From: Flavobacterium chungbukense
Lineage (GTDB): Bacteria > Bacteroidota > Bacteroidia > Flavobacteriales > Flavobacteriaceae
DNA: 64,000 nt
NCBI RefSeq assembly: GCF_020805785.1
Contig: NZ_JAJGZV010000002.1
Location: 124,001-188,000, forward strand
Reading direction: 5' to 3'
Positions 16,773 through 24,641 of the stretch are shown here, one piece after another. Under the pieces are notes generated by a model. That model was not told the DNA's origin. It did not search any database and was given only the letters and a program-made list of their open reading frames with translations. Both the position numbers and the translations under genes were made by a program. How positions within the stretch are numbered: position 1 is the stretch's first letter; the number at the start of each line of letters is the position of its first letter.

Positions 16773-17738
16773 CTATGCTGATTTACAAGATTCAAAAAAA
16801 TCAAAAGCTCTCTTTTCTGCGTATGAATAAGTCGAATTTCTGAGAGGAAAAGCACAATGACCTCCATATTTTGGAGTTTCGAGGTAAACAAAAGCGCTTT
16901 CTTGAGCAATAGCTCTTGGATAACATCTTTCTCCTAAAAAAGGATCGTCTAGCGAATTGATAATCAAAACTGGCGTGGTAATATTGATCAGAGAAAATTC
17001 TGGAGAAACACGCTCATAATAATCATCGCGACTGGCAAAACCATGAAGTGGAGCTGTAAAATACTGATCTACTTCGTCAAAAGAAGTAATTTTGTCAATC
17101 TGATCGCTATTGATAAAGTCGGGAAATTGTGCCGCTTTGTATTTAAGTTTCCTTTTAATATCAATTGTAAAATTTTTCAAGTAAACTCTATTAAAACCTT
17201 GTTTAAGTACTTCAGCACTTGTGGCAATGTGTGTGGGAACCGAAATCGAAACAGCTGCCTTTATGCGCATATCAATTTTTGTCCAGCCTAAATAATTCAA
17301 AAGCTGAACTCCTCCCATCGAATATCCGATTAAATAAACATCCTCAAATCCTTTGTTCAAAACAAATTGCACGACTTCATCTAAGTCATCAACAGCACCG
17401 TGATGATAAAGTCTCGGAAGGCGGTTCATTTCTCCGCCACAGGTTCTATTATTCCAAGCAAAAACCGAAAAACCTTTTTGCTGAAAATATGTCGCACAGC
17501 TATTATTATACGTTCTTCTAGAATCTCCTTCTAAACCATGACATAAAATAACGGCTTTCTTGGAGTCATTAATAACAAAATCAATATTAATAAAATCTCC
17601 ATCATTTAGCTCGTGCTTAGCTCTTGTGTACTGCGGAACATCAAACTTTTTGAACAAAGCGGCATAAATTGTAGAAATATGCCTGTTTCGATGCATTATA
17701 GAAGGAAAATTATAATCTGACTGTTCAATTATTGGCAT
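16773..17738 (-). CDS. Alpha/beta hydrolase, YheT/EMB8 family
   Basis: The 321-residue protein matches the YheT-type hydrolases. It begins with FPSIMHRNRHISTIY, has the oxyanion segment VILCHGLEGDSRRTYNN and the nucleophile elbow GYSMGG (Ser near residue 144). A late DDPFLGERCYP and GGHCAFP supply the Asp and His. Members are predicted esterases or lipases of membrane-associated substrates; the substrate is unknown. The upstream side (17739-17870) holds the divergent ilv leader region. Confidence 0.85.
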   Translation of the reverse strand: MPIIEQSDYNFPSIMHRNRHISTIYAALFKKFDVPQYTRAKHELNDGDFINIDFVINDSKKAVILCHGLEGDSRRTYNNSCATYFQQKGFSVFAWNNRTCGGEMNRLPRLYHHGAVDDLDEVVQFVLNKGFEDVYLIGYSMGGVQLLNYLGWTKIDMRIKAAVSISVPTHIATSAEVLKQGFNRVYLKNFTIDIKRKLKYKAAQFPDFINSDQIDKITSFDEVDQYFTAPLHGFASRDDYYERVSPEFSLINITTPVLIINSLDDPFLGERCYPRAIAQESAFVYLETPKYGGHCAFPLRNSTYSYAEKRAFDFFESCKSA

Positions 17739-17872
17739 GATGAAAAGTTTTTTTTTTAAGTCCCTATAACAAATTTAAGAAATCAATTAATATCTATTTG
17801 AATAGTGGCTTTTTATTTCGCTAAAAAAACAAATCAATTTTAAAATAAAATTTTCCGTTACATAAAATTAAT

Positions 17873-17880
17873 TACATTTG
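17873..17880 (+). promoter_or_regulatory. Putative -7 box for the ilv leader transcript
   Basis: TACATTTG matches TAnnTTTG and lies 19 bases before the first leader ATG, so the transcript would start close to the leader. The -33 region (TTTTCC near 17850) is only a partial match. Confidence 0.5.
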
Positions 17881-17899
17881 CCATTCAATAAAAAAAGAA

Positions 17900-17977
17900 A
17901 TGAAAAACTTAATTACAATTAGTATTAGCATCATCTCAATTATCAGCGATAATTGTGAGGAGTGTCTTTTTAATTAA
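17900..17977 (+). CDS. Ile-rich leader peptide 1 (25 aa)
   Basis: The ORF reads MKNLITISISIISIIS and continues DNCEECLFN before TAA. Seven of 25 codons are Ile, clustered in the first 15. A perfect intrinsic terminator begins 18 bases after the stop. This is the layout of an amino-acid biosynthesis attenuator responding to charged tRNA-Ile, and the gene downstream is an acetolactate synthase small-subunit homologue. The peptide is expected to be regulatory only. Confidence 0.75.
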   Translation: MKNLITISISIISIISDNCEECLFN

Positions 17978-17994
17978 GTTTACAGCTATAAATT

Positions 17995-18024
17995 AAAAAC
18001 CTCCCTCAACAGGGAGGTTTTTTT
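17995..18024 (+). terminator. Attenuator terminator 1
   Basis: The stem CCTCCCT/AGGGAGG (18000-18006, 18011-18017) with loop CAAC is flanked by A- and T-tracts (T7 from 18018). It follows leader peptide 1 and precedes leader peptide 2, so it would cut transcription before either downstream ORF when Ile is plentiful. Confidence 0.8.
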
Positions 18025-18036
18025 ATTTAACAAAAC

Positions 18037-18093
18037 ATGAAAAATTTAACTTCAATTATTATTAGCGCAATTATTATTACCTGTCTCTTTTGA
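18037..18093 (+). CDS. Ile-rich leader peptide 2 (18 aa)
   Basis: The ORF reads MKNLTSIIISAIIITCLF before TGA and has six ATT Ile codons in two runs of three. It shares the start MKNL and Ile/Ser pattern with leader 1, so the two appear to be duplicated. A 10-bp terminator hairpin lies 27 bases downstream. This gives a second Ile checkpoint in series. Confidence 0.75.
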   Translation: MKNLTSIIISAIIITCLF

Positions 18094-18120
18094 CGAGTCG
18101 GAATTATATTGTCTATAATC

Positions 18121-18156
18121 AACCTTTCTCAGTCAAAACGAGAAAGGTTTTTTTTT
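18121..18156 (+). terminator. Attenuator terminator 2
   Basis: AACCTTTCTC (18121-18130) and GAGAAAGGTT (18140-18149) form a perfect 10-bp stem followed by a run of Ts to 18156, before the structural gene at 18204. Confidence 0.8.
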
Positions 18157-18203
18157 AACCTCAAAATGAAATCAACCCTAAAACAAATTTGAAAAAACAG
18201 CAA

Positions 18204-18707
18204 ATGAAAGAGCAATACACCTTAACAATTTACACTGAAGACCGTTTTGATTTAATCAATAAAATAGCTCTCGTTTTTACGCGAAGAAATATTAAAATCG
18301 AAAGCCTCAATATTTCGCTTTGTGAAACTGATGAAATTTACAAATACACTATTCTAATAACCGAAACTCTTGAAGCAGTTAGAAATGTGGCACTTCAAAT
18401 TGAAAAAATCATTGAAGTTTTCAAGTGCTGTTATAATACTAATGACGAAATTGTTTGGACACAGGTCGTTTTGTTTAAAATTCCAACAGATCAAATTATT
18501 TTAAATGAAAAATTAAATGACTTACTAAGAAAGTACAATGCTAAACATCTTGCTGTTGAGAGCACTTACACGATATTTGAATATACTGTCCAAGAACTTC
18601 AAAACATCAATTTAATTAGAGAACTTAAAAAATTTGATCTTGTCGAATTTCTACAAAGTTCTAGAATTGCTATTGCTAAATCTGGCACAGGATTCAATAA
18701 AATTTAA
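18204..18707 (+). CDS. Acetolactate synthase small-subunit-like ACT protein (stand-alone)
   Basis: The 167-residue product (start ATG 18204; a TTG five codons earlier is less likely) has an N-terminal ACT domain: YTLTIYTEDRFDLINKIALVF, then RRNIKIESLNISLCETDEI. A second domain of the IlvN/IlvH C-terminal type follows, so the length fits IlvN. Such subunits confer valine feedback on the IlvB catalytic subunit. No ilvB, ilvC or ilvD lies nearby, so this is an orphan or duplicated copy. It is controlled by two tandem Ile leaders and terminators, which makes the branched-chain role convincing. It may have diverged into another ACT sensor. Confidence 0.75.
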   Translation: MKEQYTLTIYTEDRFDLINKIALVFTRRNIKIESLNISLCETDEIYKYTILITETLEAVRNVALQIEKIIEVFKCCYNTNDEIVWTQVVLFKIPTDQIILNEKLNDLLRKYNAKHLAVESTYTIFEYTVQELQNINLIRELKKFDLVEFLQSSRIAIAKSGTGFNKI

Positions 18708-18712
18708 GACAT

Positions 18713-18748
18713 AAAAAAAGCCTGCAAAATAAAAATTTGCAGGCTTTT
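18713..18748. terminator. Bidirectional terminator
   Basis: The AAAAAAGCCTGCAAA and TTTGCAGGCTTTTT arms form a long stem with A/T tracts on both sides, between the ilvN-like gene and the convergent DapA-like gene. Confidence 0.85.
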
Positions 18749-18761
18749 TACATTTAATAAA

Positions 18762-19643
18762 TTATTGAAGAGCATTCAAAATAGCTTGAAGCTGATTAAT
18801 TTCCTCTTTTTCTAGAGATTGAAGAGGTTTTCTTAATTGTCCTCCTTCTATACCTTGAAGATTTAACCCTGCTTTTATTGCTCTTGGTAATCCCTTCTCT
18901 ACTATAAACTTTAATAGATTGATCTGTTTGTAGAATATTTTTTGAGCTTCTTTTAAATCGTTTTTTTGCACGGCCTCATATAAATCTAAATTCAATTCTG
19001 GAATTAAATTAGGCGCAGCCGTACACCATCCGGTGGCACCAGCGGCAAAAGCAGATAAAGCCAATGGATTTGACCCATTGTAAAAAGCAACATCGTCTCC
19101 CAATTCTTTCTTTAAATAATGCATTCTTTGCACATCGCCAGTACTTTCTTTAATCATCGTAATGTTAGGAATTTCTAAAAGTCGTTTTAACAATTTCGGT
19201 GACATATCAATTCCGGCGGTTGCAGGATTGTTATAAGCCATAATCGGAATAGAAATTTCTTTAGCCACAGCATCATAATGTTTAACAATTTCATCATCGC
19301 TAAGTTTCCAGTAACTCATCGGAATAATCATTACGGCATCTACTCCCGCTTTTTCTGCTTCCTTTGCGTGAAAAATAGTTCTTTCTGTAGTAAGATTTGA
19401 TACACCTGCCAGAATCGGAACTCTTCCTTTTACCTGTTCAACTGTGGCGGTTGTAATAGCCAGTTTTTCTTCATCATTTAAATACGGCATAACTCCTGTA
19501 CTTCCTAATGGCGCTACCACATGAGAACCAGATACTACTAGTCGTTCTAAGAGTTTTTTGTATAAAATGATATCTACTTTTTCATTTGCATAAAATGGTG
19601 TGATCGGATAAGCAATAATGCCTTTGAATTTTGTGTCTTTCAT
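18762..19643 (-). CDS. Dihydrodipicolinate synthase/N-acetylneuraminate lyase family aldolase
   Basis: The 293-residue TIM-barrel enzyme has the family start GIIAYPITPF, the GSTGVMPYL loop that replaces the usual GTTGE, the Tyr region MAYNNPATAG and the Schiff-base Lys in MIKESTGD (near residue 165). The loop change argues against a true lysine-pathway DapA. It is more likely a pyruvate-dependent lyase of another keto acid. It is followed upstream by a cupin gene with a 14-base gap and lies opposite a sialate O-acetylesterase, so a sugar-acid or sialic-acid substrate is possible but unproven. Confidence 0.8.
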   Translation of the reverse strand: MKDTKFKGIIAYPITPFYANEKVDIILYKKLLERLVVSGSHVVAPLGSTGVMPYLNDEEKLAITTATVEQVKGRVPILAGVSNLTTERTIFHAKEAEKAGVDAVMIIPMSYWKLSDDEIVKHYDAVAKEISIPIMAYNNPATAGIDMSPKLLKRLLEIPNITMIKESTGDVQRMHYLKKELGDDVAFYNGSNPLALSAFAAGATGWCTAAPNLIPELNLDLYEAVQKNDLKEAQKIFYKQINLLKFIVEKGLPRAIKAGLNLQGIEGGQLRKPLQSLEKEEINQLQAILNALQ

Positions 19644-19657
19644 GTAATTCTTTTTTT

Positions 19658-20119
19658 TTATAAGTCTCTGCCTTCTTCTTCTCTTAATGCTACTCCCAAA
19701 TTCTGCAACTGCGGTGCATTTTCAGTGGCAATATATTTTGCATTTTCTTTATCACTTAAATTTTGATGTCTGTGCCAGGTCCAAGCCGGAATATAAACAG
19801 CATCACCTGCTTTCCATTCTACCTTTTGATCTTCAATTTCGGTAAAACCTGAACCCTCAATTACATAAAGAAGTGTTTCATAAGTATGTCTATGTCTATT
19901 GGTTAATTGCCCTGGCAATAATCCGCCAATTGTCATACTTACATTCTTACTTGGCAGATCTACAAAAAATACAGGATGTTTTCTTTCTGTTGAAAATTGG
20001 TTGTGTTCACCTGCATTTTCAACATTACGATGAATTAATTTATCAGGCATTGTAAAACTTGGTCTAGCAAAAGTCTGATGAAAATCTTTTGAAGAGAATT
20101 TTTTTTCGTTCGTTTCCAT
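19658..20119 (-). CDS. Cupin-domain protein
   Basis: I use the ATG at 20119 (METNEKKFSSKDFHQTFARP); a longer in-frame start at 20158 adds residues unlike the family. The 153-residue protein has a single cupin barrel with metal ligands in NRHRHTYETLLYVIEG and a second motif around YIPAWTWHRHQN. Such cupins act as small dioxygenases, isomerases or binding proteins. It is cotranscribed with the DapA-like lyase (14-base gap), suggesting that both work on the same metabolite. Confidence 0.8.
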   Translation of the reverse strand: METNEKKFSSKDFHQTFARPSFTMPDKLIHRNVENAGEHNQFSTERKHPVFFVDLPSKNVSMTIGGLLPGQLTNRHRHTYETLLYVIEGSGFTEIEDQKVEWKAGDAVYIPAWTWHRHQNLSDKENAKYIATENAPQLQNLGVALREEEGRDL

Positions 20120-20279
20120 AGTGATTATTTTTTTAGTTCTTGCATTATTGCGAGACAAAAATAACGCGACCTTGGAACACCAAAATGATACAGTTTTAAT
20201 ATTATTACCTAGTCCAGTTACAACAGGACAGCTGCCAAACTATATTTCTCTATTTTTGAAACTATTCAAAAAAGAAAAA

Positions 20280-21743
20280 ATGAGTTCTAATAAATTGAAT
20301 TTATCGTTTTTAGGCATTTTACTTGTCTTAAGTTTCAATGTTTTCGGCCAAATTACACTTCCAAAAATTTTGGGACACAATATGGTTTTACAGCAAAAAA
20401 AGGAAGTATCAATTTGGGGAACGGCAAGTCCTAGTGAAAAAGTATCGGTAAATTTTGCTGGACAAAATAAAACTGCGATTGCAGACCCATTAGGCAAATG
20501 GTCTTTAAAATTGAAACCAATGAAAGCGTCTTTTAGTCCTCGCGAAATGACTATAACGGGGAAAAATACTATTGTTCTTAAAAACATTCTAATTGGCGAA
20601 GTCTGGCTTTGTTCTGGTCAGTCTAATATGGAATATGCCATGAGAAAATACAGTAAATATGAAACCGCTGTAAAGGGCTATAAACCGCCAGAAGATGATT
20701 TGAATAAAGCAGACAATCCGAATATCCGTATTTTTTTGGATCGCAGAAAATATATGGATCCAAGCCCTGAACATTTAGGTTGGGATGCCGCAATGGGAAA
20801 ACCTTTAGTAGATTTTTCTGCTGTTGGATATTATTTTGCTAAAAATTTATATGCCAAATTACACGTCCCTATCGGAATGATTTCTGCCGCAGTTCCGGGA
20901 AGCAGAATTGAACCTTGGATTCAGGCTTCTAAATTGGAAATAGCCCCTAAGATGAAAAACGGTAAAATATTAGATAAACTAAGCGCTGATGGCGGAGATG
21001 CCGGAAAATTTTACGATACCATGATACAGCCCTTAATTCCTTTTACGCTGCAAGGCTTTTTATGGTATCAAGGAGAATCGAATTGTTTTCTGAACGAAAA
21101 TATTCGTTATGCTTACAAATTTAAAACCTTAATAGAAAGCTGGCGAAATGATTGGAACGATAAAAATTTACCTTTTAACTTTGTTCAGCTTGCTCCTTAC
21201 GCCTATTCAACTACCAAAGACGAACGCCCTCATAGCCCAGAACAGCTTCCAGAATTTTGGGAATCGCAAAAACTTGCTTTGCATTTAAAAAACACCAATA
21301 CAATTGCTATTACTGATTTAGTCGATAGTATAGCCGATTTACATCCTGGATATAAATGGGAAATTGGGCGTCGTTTAAGTCTTCTTGCCGCCAATAAAAC
21401 GTATGGACAAAAAAATATTATTTGGTCTGGGCCTGTTTACAAAAAAATGAAAACTATTGATAATACTATAGAAATTACTTTTTCTGAGATAGGAAGCGGT
21501 TTAGCAAGTCGCGATGGAAAACCGCTTAATTGGTTTGCAATTGCCGGAAACGATGGAAAATTTGTAAAAGCGCAAGCAGAAATAAAAGGAGACAAAATTA
21601 TTCTTTCTGCACCTGAAATTACTAATCCGGTTTCTGCCCGTTTCGGATGGAATGAAGCCGCACAATCTAATTTCATAAACAAAGAAGGATTACCAGCTGT
21701 TCCTTTCCGAACGGACAATCCGTGGGAAAAAATTTTTCAGTAA
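20280..21743 (+). CDS. Exported sialate O-acetylesterase-like SGNH hydrolase
   Basis: Starting at ATG 20280 the 487-residue protein has a signal peptide (FLGILLVLSFNVFG), an N-terminal beta-sandwich (LPKILGHNMVLQQKKEVSIWG) and the SGNH nucleophile Ser115 in CSGQSNMEYA. LWYQGESN supplies the Gly/Asn blocks. It removes O-acetyl groups from sialic acid or other glycans in the periplasm or outside. The frame is open upstream to 20121, but that part lacks a signal and overlaps the divergent cupin promoter. It is divergent from the cupin/lyase pair. Confidence 0.88.
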   Translation: MSSNKLNLSFLGILLVLSFNVFGQITLPKILGHNMVLQQKKEVSIWGTASPSEKVSVNFAGQNKTAIADPLGKWSLKLKPMKASFSPREMTITGKNTIVLKNILIGEVWLCSGQSNMEYAMRKYSKYETAVKGYKPPEDDLNKADNPNIRIFLDRRKYMDPSPEHLGWDAAMGKPLVDFSAVGYYFAKNLYAKLHVPIGMISAAVPGSRIEPWIQASKLEIAPKMKNGKILDKLSADGGDAGKFYDTMIQPLIPFTLQGFLWYQGESNCFLNENIRYAYKFKTLIESWRNDWNDKNLPFNFVQLAPYAYSTTKDERPHSPEQLPEFWESQKLALHLKNTNTIAITDLVDSIADLHPGYKWEIGRRLSLLAANKTYGQKNIIWSGPVYKKMKTIDNTIEITFSEIGSGLASRDGKPLNWFAIAGNDGKFVKAQAEIKGDKIILSAPEITNPVSARFGWNEAAQSNFINKEGLPAVPFRTDNPWEKIFQ

Positions 21744-21790
21744 AAGCTGCAGGGGCTTTAGATGAAGAACAGATTTCTTCATCTAAAGTT

Positions 21791-22257
21791 TTAAGTTAGA
21801 AAAGGATAATCTGCATATCCTCGAGCCGTACCTTCTCCAAACAAAGTATGATTATCTGAAATTTCATTTAATAGAGCATTTTGTTTTACCCTTTCGGGAT
21901 AATTTGGATTGCTTAAAAATTTTCTGCCGTAACCAATTAAATCTACCAGATTATCTGTTATTAATTGTTCTCCTTCGTTAGGTGTCTTGTTTCCAGTCGC
22001 AATAATCGTATTATCAAAATTTGATCGCAATTTTACTCTAAAATCATTCGGAATTTGAGGTGCATCATCCCAATCTGCTTCACACAGATGGATGTAGACA
22101 ATATCAATTTCATTCAAAGCTTTTGCAGCCAACATGATAGTTTCTAAAATTTCGCGATCATTCATGTCTTAAAACTAATAAAGGGAGAAAGCCTCACTCC
22201 TGTCTTTTCTTTTCCTACCGCCAATGCAACAGCTTTGGTAATTTCAATTAAAGCTAA
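21791..22257 (-). pseudogene. Remnant of an Old Yellow Enzyme (NADH:flavin oxidoreductase, NemA-like)
   Basis: The open part (21791-22165) encodes only the C-terminal third of an OYE-family alkene reductase, including VDLIGYGRKFLSNPNYPERVK and the terminal GYADYPFL. Just upstream, in another frame, ITKAVALAVGKEKTGVRLSP continues the same family, interrupted by a frameshift near 22166 and a stop near 22260. About 220 N-terminal residues, including most of the FMN site, are missing. A full-length enzyme would have about 360 residues. Confidence 0.75.
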
Positions 22258-22291
22258 CTATCAGAGAAAATAACAAATCACTAAAAACAAA

Positions 22292-22314
22292 AAAAGAGCT
22301 TTAAAAGCTCTTTT
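22292..22314 (-). terminator. Intrinsic terminator
   Basis: AAAAGAGCTTT/AAAGCTCTTTT, an 11-bp stem with a minimal loop, lies downstream of the L,D-transpeptidase-like gene; A/T tracts flank both sides. Confidence 0.65.
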
Positions 22315-22334
22315 CTATATATTTTTTTTAAAAT

Positions 22335-22937
22335 CTAGTAGTAAACCGAAAGTAAGATTTTTGAATCTGAATTTTCTATGATTTTTTCTAATCTCTTGAA
22401 AAACATTTCGCTTACCATTGGACAACCATGACTGTTGATAATGTAATATCCTTGTTCATCAGTAGGAACCTCTCTGTATTTATGCAATACAATAGCTCTT
22501 TTCATGGCGTTACTGTTGCTTTCATCCATGCCTGCAAGTCTAAAAGCTTTTCCAAACACACCATTGTAAGCTTTCTCTACAGAATATCTTCCTAAAGAAG
22601 TACAATTAGAATTTGGTGTATTACTAAATTGAAGGATATCGCCTTTTATTCCAGTTTCAGAGCCAGATCCGTGTGCAACTAAACCTTGGTCAATAATTTC
22701 ATTTTTCTCAAGGTCGTAAACAAAGAAACGGTTTTTTCCAGATTTGATTTTCATATCCACAAGAAAAGCAATTTTGCTATTGAACTTGTGATTGGATTTA
22801 GTAAATGTTTTTATTTCGCTCACATGCTCATTAAGTCTTGCGAATGAAATTTCGTCTAAAATATCTTTCTTATCCATTACGTTGTAGGTTGTAAAGGAAG
22901 TTAAAGAAAGAAGCAGTGCCATAAAAAATATTCTCAT
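22335..22937 (-). CDS. Exported murein L,D-transpeptidase catalytic-domain family protein (YkuD_2-like)
   Basis: I choose ATG 22937 because it begins a clean signal peptide (MRIFFMALLLSLTSFT); an in-frame ATG at 22985 adds 16 residues. The 200-residue product has the family pattern: VDMKIKSGKNRFFVYDL, GLVAHGSGSETG, then SNTPNSNCTSLGRY and the catalytic motif INSHGCPMVS. It would act on peptidoglycan in the periplasm, though this subfamily is little studied. It is monocistronic with a terminator. Confidence 0.82.
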   Translation of the reverse strand: MRIFFMALLLSLTSFTTYNVMDKKDILDEISFARLNEHVSEIKTFTKSNHKFNSKIAFLVDMKIKSGKNRFFVYDLEKNEIIDQGLVAHGSGSETGIKGDILQFSNTPNSNCTSLGRYSVEKAYNGVFGKAFRLAGMDESNSNAMKRAIVLHKYREVPTDEQGYYIINSHGCPMVSEMFFKRLEKIIENSDSKILLSVYY

Positions 22938-23127
22938 ATAAAGGCAATTGTTTGAAGTTAAAAAAAGATTTGGGTGTCTATTCATACTTTAATGCTGCAA
23001 AATTATACGGAATGTTTATACAATTCCCATATCGAATGTTAAAGATATAATAAATATTTGAAAATGCGATACTTAACTGTTAAAATTCTCTTTAAAAATC
23101 TGACTTTAACATTTTTACCAAATAAAA

Positions 23128-23156
23128 AGCCCTACACCAATTAATGGTGCAGGGCT
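23128..23156 (-). terminator. Terminator of the SusC/SusD operon
   Basis: AGCCCTACACCA/TGGTGCAGGGCT, a stem of about 12 bp with a short loop and a minus-strand T-tract, lies 48 bases after the susD stop. Confidence 0.75.
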
Positions 23157-23204
23157 ATAGGTAATAGATTGATTTTGTCTGTAAATAAACTTTTTACTTA
23201 CAAT

Positions 23205-24629
23205 TTATTTAGCATCAAACCATAGTTTTGTAGTCAATAAATCTTTCCCTTGAACAGCAATCGCAGCTTGATAGCTCGTACCATTTAATGATTGTTCAGT
23301 TCCAGGATAAAAGAAACGAGAAGGAATTTTTCCGTCCAAAACCGTAGCTGGACCAGCTGTTAATACAGGATAATCTAATCTTCTCCATTCTGTAAAGGCA
23401 TCTAAACCTTGTCCGTAAAAGGCAATCCATTTCTGTGTGCCAATTGATTTAGCGTAATTTGAAGTATCGTATTTTACGTCTGCTCTATTTAGATAAGTAG
23501 CGATAGCTGTTGCATCGGTTATACCAAATTGATTAAATGATGCTGTAATAGCATTTTTATAAAGCTGTTCTGCATCGCCAGAAATGAAACCTCTAGCAGC
23601 TGCTTCGGCAAGATTGAATAATACTTCAGAGTACGAATAAATTACCGCTGGCGATGTTGAAGTCAAGAAATATGTTCCTGGTTTTGAAGTTTTAGCAAAA
23701 CCTTGGCTGTTCGCATCACTGTTTGATAATCCGTTACCGCCTCCAACATATGTTCCAACAGTTGCATCTGATGGTAACTGTGCATAAACTGGCAAACGCG
23801 GATCTGAGAATTCTTTTAATTTATCTACCATCGTTTTTGAAATACGGTAATCATCACGAGTTTCAAACCAAGCCGAAGCTGGATTCTGCTGTGGTGAACT
23901 AATGTATGTAAATTTGAAAGTATCGTTATTACTGCTTAAAACTCCTGCTGCATCAGTTGTTGCATCGATAGCAGCTTGTTTAGCTAAAGCAGGTTCTTTA
24001 TCAGAAATTCTTAATGCAATTCTTAAACGAAGTGAATTCACAAATCTTTTCCATTTTGCAATATCACCTTTATAAACCAAGTCACCTGTAACAGCACCAT
24101 TTGCTGTACCTAACAAAGATTGTGCTTGTTTCAAATCTTCAAGTAATCCTGTATACACTTCTTTTTGAGTGTTATAAGCCGGCGTTACTTTCTGCCCTGC
24201 TTCTTTGTACGGAATACTTCCATAAGCATCTGTCAGTAATAAAAAGGTCCAAGAACGAAGCGATAAAGCAATTCCTTTATAATTTGAATTGGCTTGTTCT
24301 GCGGGAAAATTAATAATTGTATTCAAATCTGTAATTAAGGTTGCGTAACCTGTATTCCATAAAGAAGTGAATGAAGTGTTCGAAACATCGTATCTGTCTG
24401 GTTCAGTATATTGGATTTTAGCCCAATGCTGTACAAATAGCAAAGACGAATCGAAGTTATTGGTTGAACCCCAATATAAGTCAGCACCTTGCTTTAATGT
24501 TCCTGTTAGCAAATAAGGCGCCAACGGAGTTTCAGTCGCATTTGGATTTTTATTAATATCATCCAATGTATCACTGCATGAGGTCAGTGTCAATCCGAAT
24601 AAGATTATATATGATAGCTTTTTTAGCAT
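23205..24629 (-). CDS. SusD/RagB-family outer-membrane nutrient-binding lipoprotein
   Basis: The 474-residue protein has a lipoprotein signal (LTLTSC, Cys18) followed by the SusD start SDTLDDINKNPN. SusD-like repeats of helices follow, with a late IGTQKWIAFYGQGLDAFTEWRR segment. The family caps a SusC channel and binds oligosaccharides, peptides or other nutrients at the cell surface. It lies 12 bases after susC in the same operon. There is no glycosidase or polysaccharide-utilisation gene nearby, so the ligand may not be a glycan. Confidence 0.9.
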   Translation of the reverse strand: MLKKLSYIILFGLTLTSCSDTLDDINKNPNATETPLAPYLLTGTLKQGADLYWGSTNNFDSSLLFVQHWAKIQYTEPDRYDVSNTSFTSLWNTGYATLITDLNTIINFPAEQANSNYKGIALSLRSWTFLLLTDAYGSIPYKEAGQKVTPAYNTQKEVYTGLLEDLKQAQSLLGTANGAVTGDLVYKGDIAKWKRFVNSLRLRIALRISDKEPALAKQAAIDATTDAAGVLSSNNDTFKFTYISSPQQNPASAWFETRDDYRISKTMVDKLKEFSDPRLPVYAQLPSDATVGTYVGGGNGLSNSDANSQGFAKTSKPGTYFLTSTSPAVIYSYSEVLFNLAEAAARGFISGDAEQLYKNAITASFNQFGITDATAIATYLNRADVKYDTSNYAKSIGTQKWIAFYGQGLDAFTEWRRLDYPVLTAGPATVLDGKIPSRFFYPGTEQSLNGTSYQAAIAVQGKDLLTTKLWFDAK

Positions 24630-24641
24630 GATTTCGTGTTT

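Noticed and set aside
20121..20279. N-terminal extension of the sialate O-acetylesterase frame
   Set aside because: The extension is not family-like, overlaps the divergent cupin promoter and hides the signal peptide that begins at 20280.
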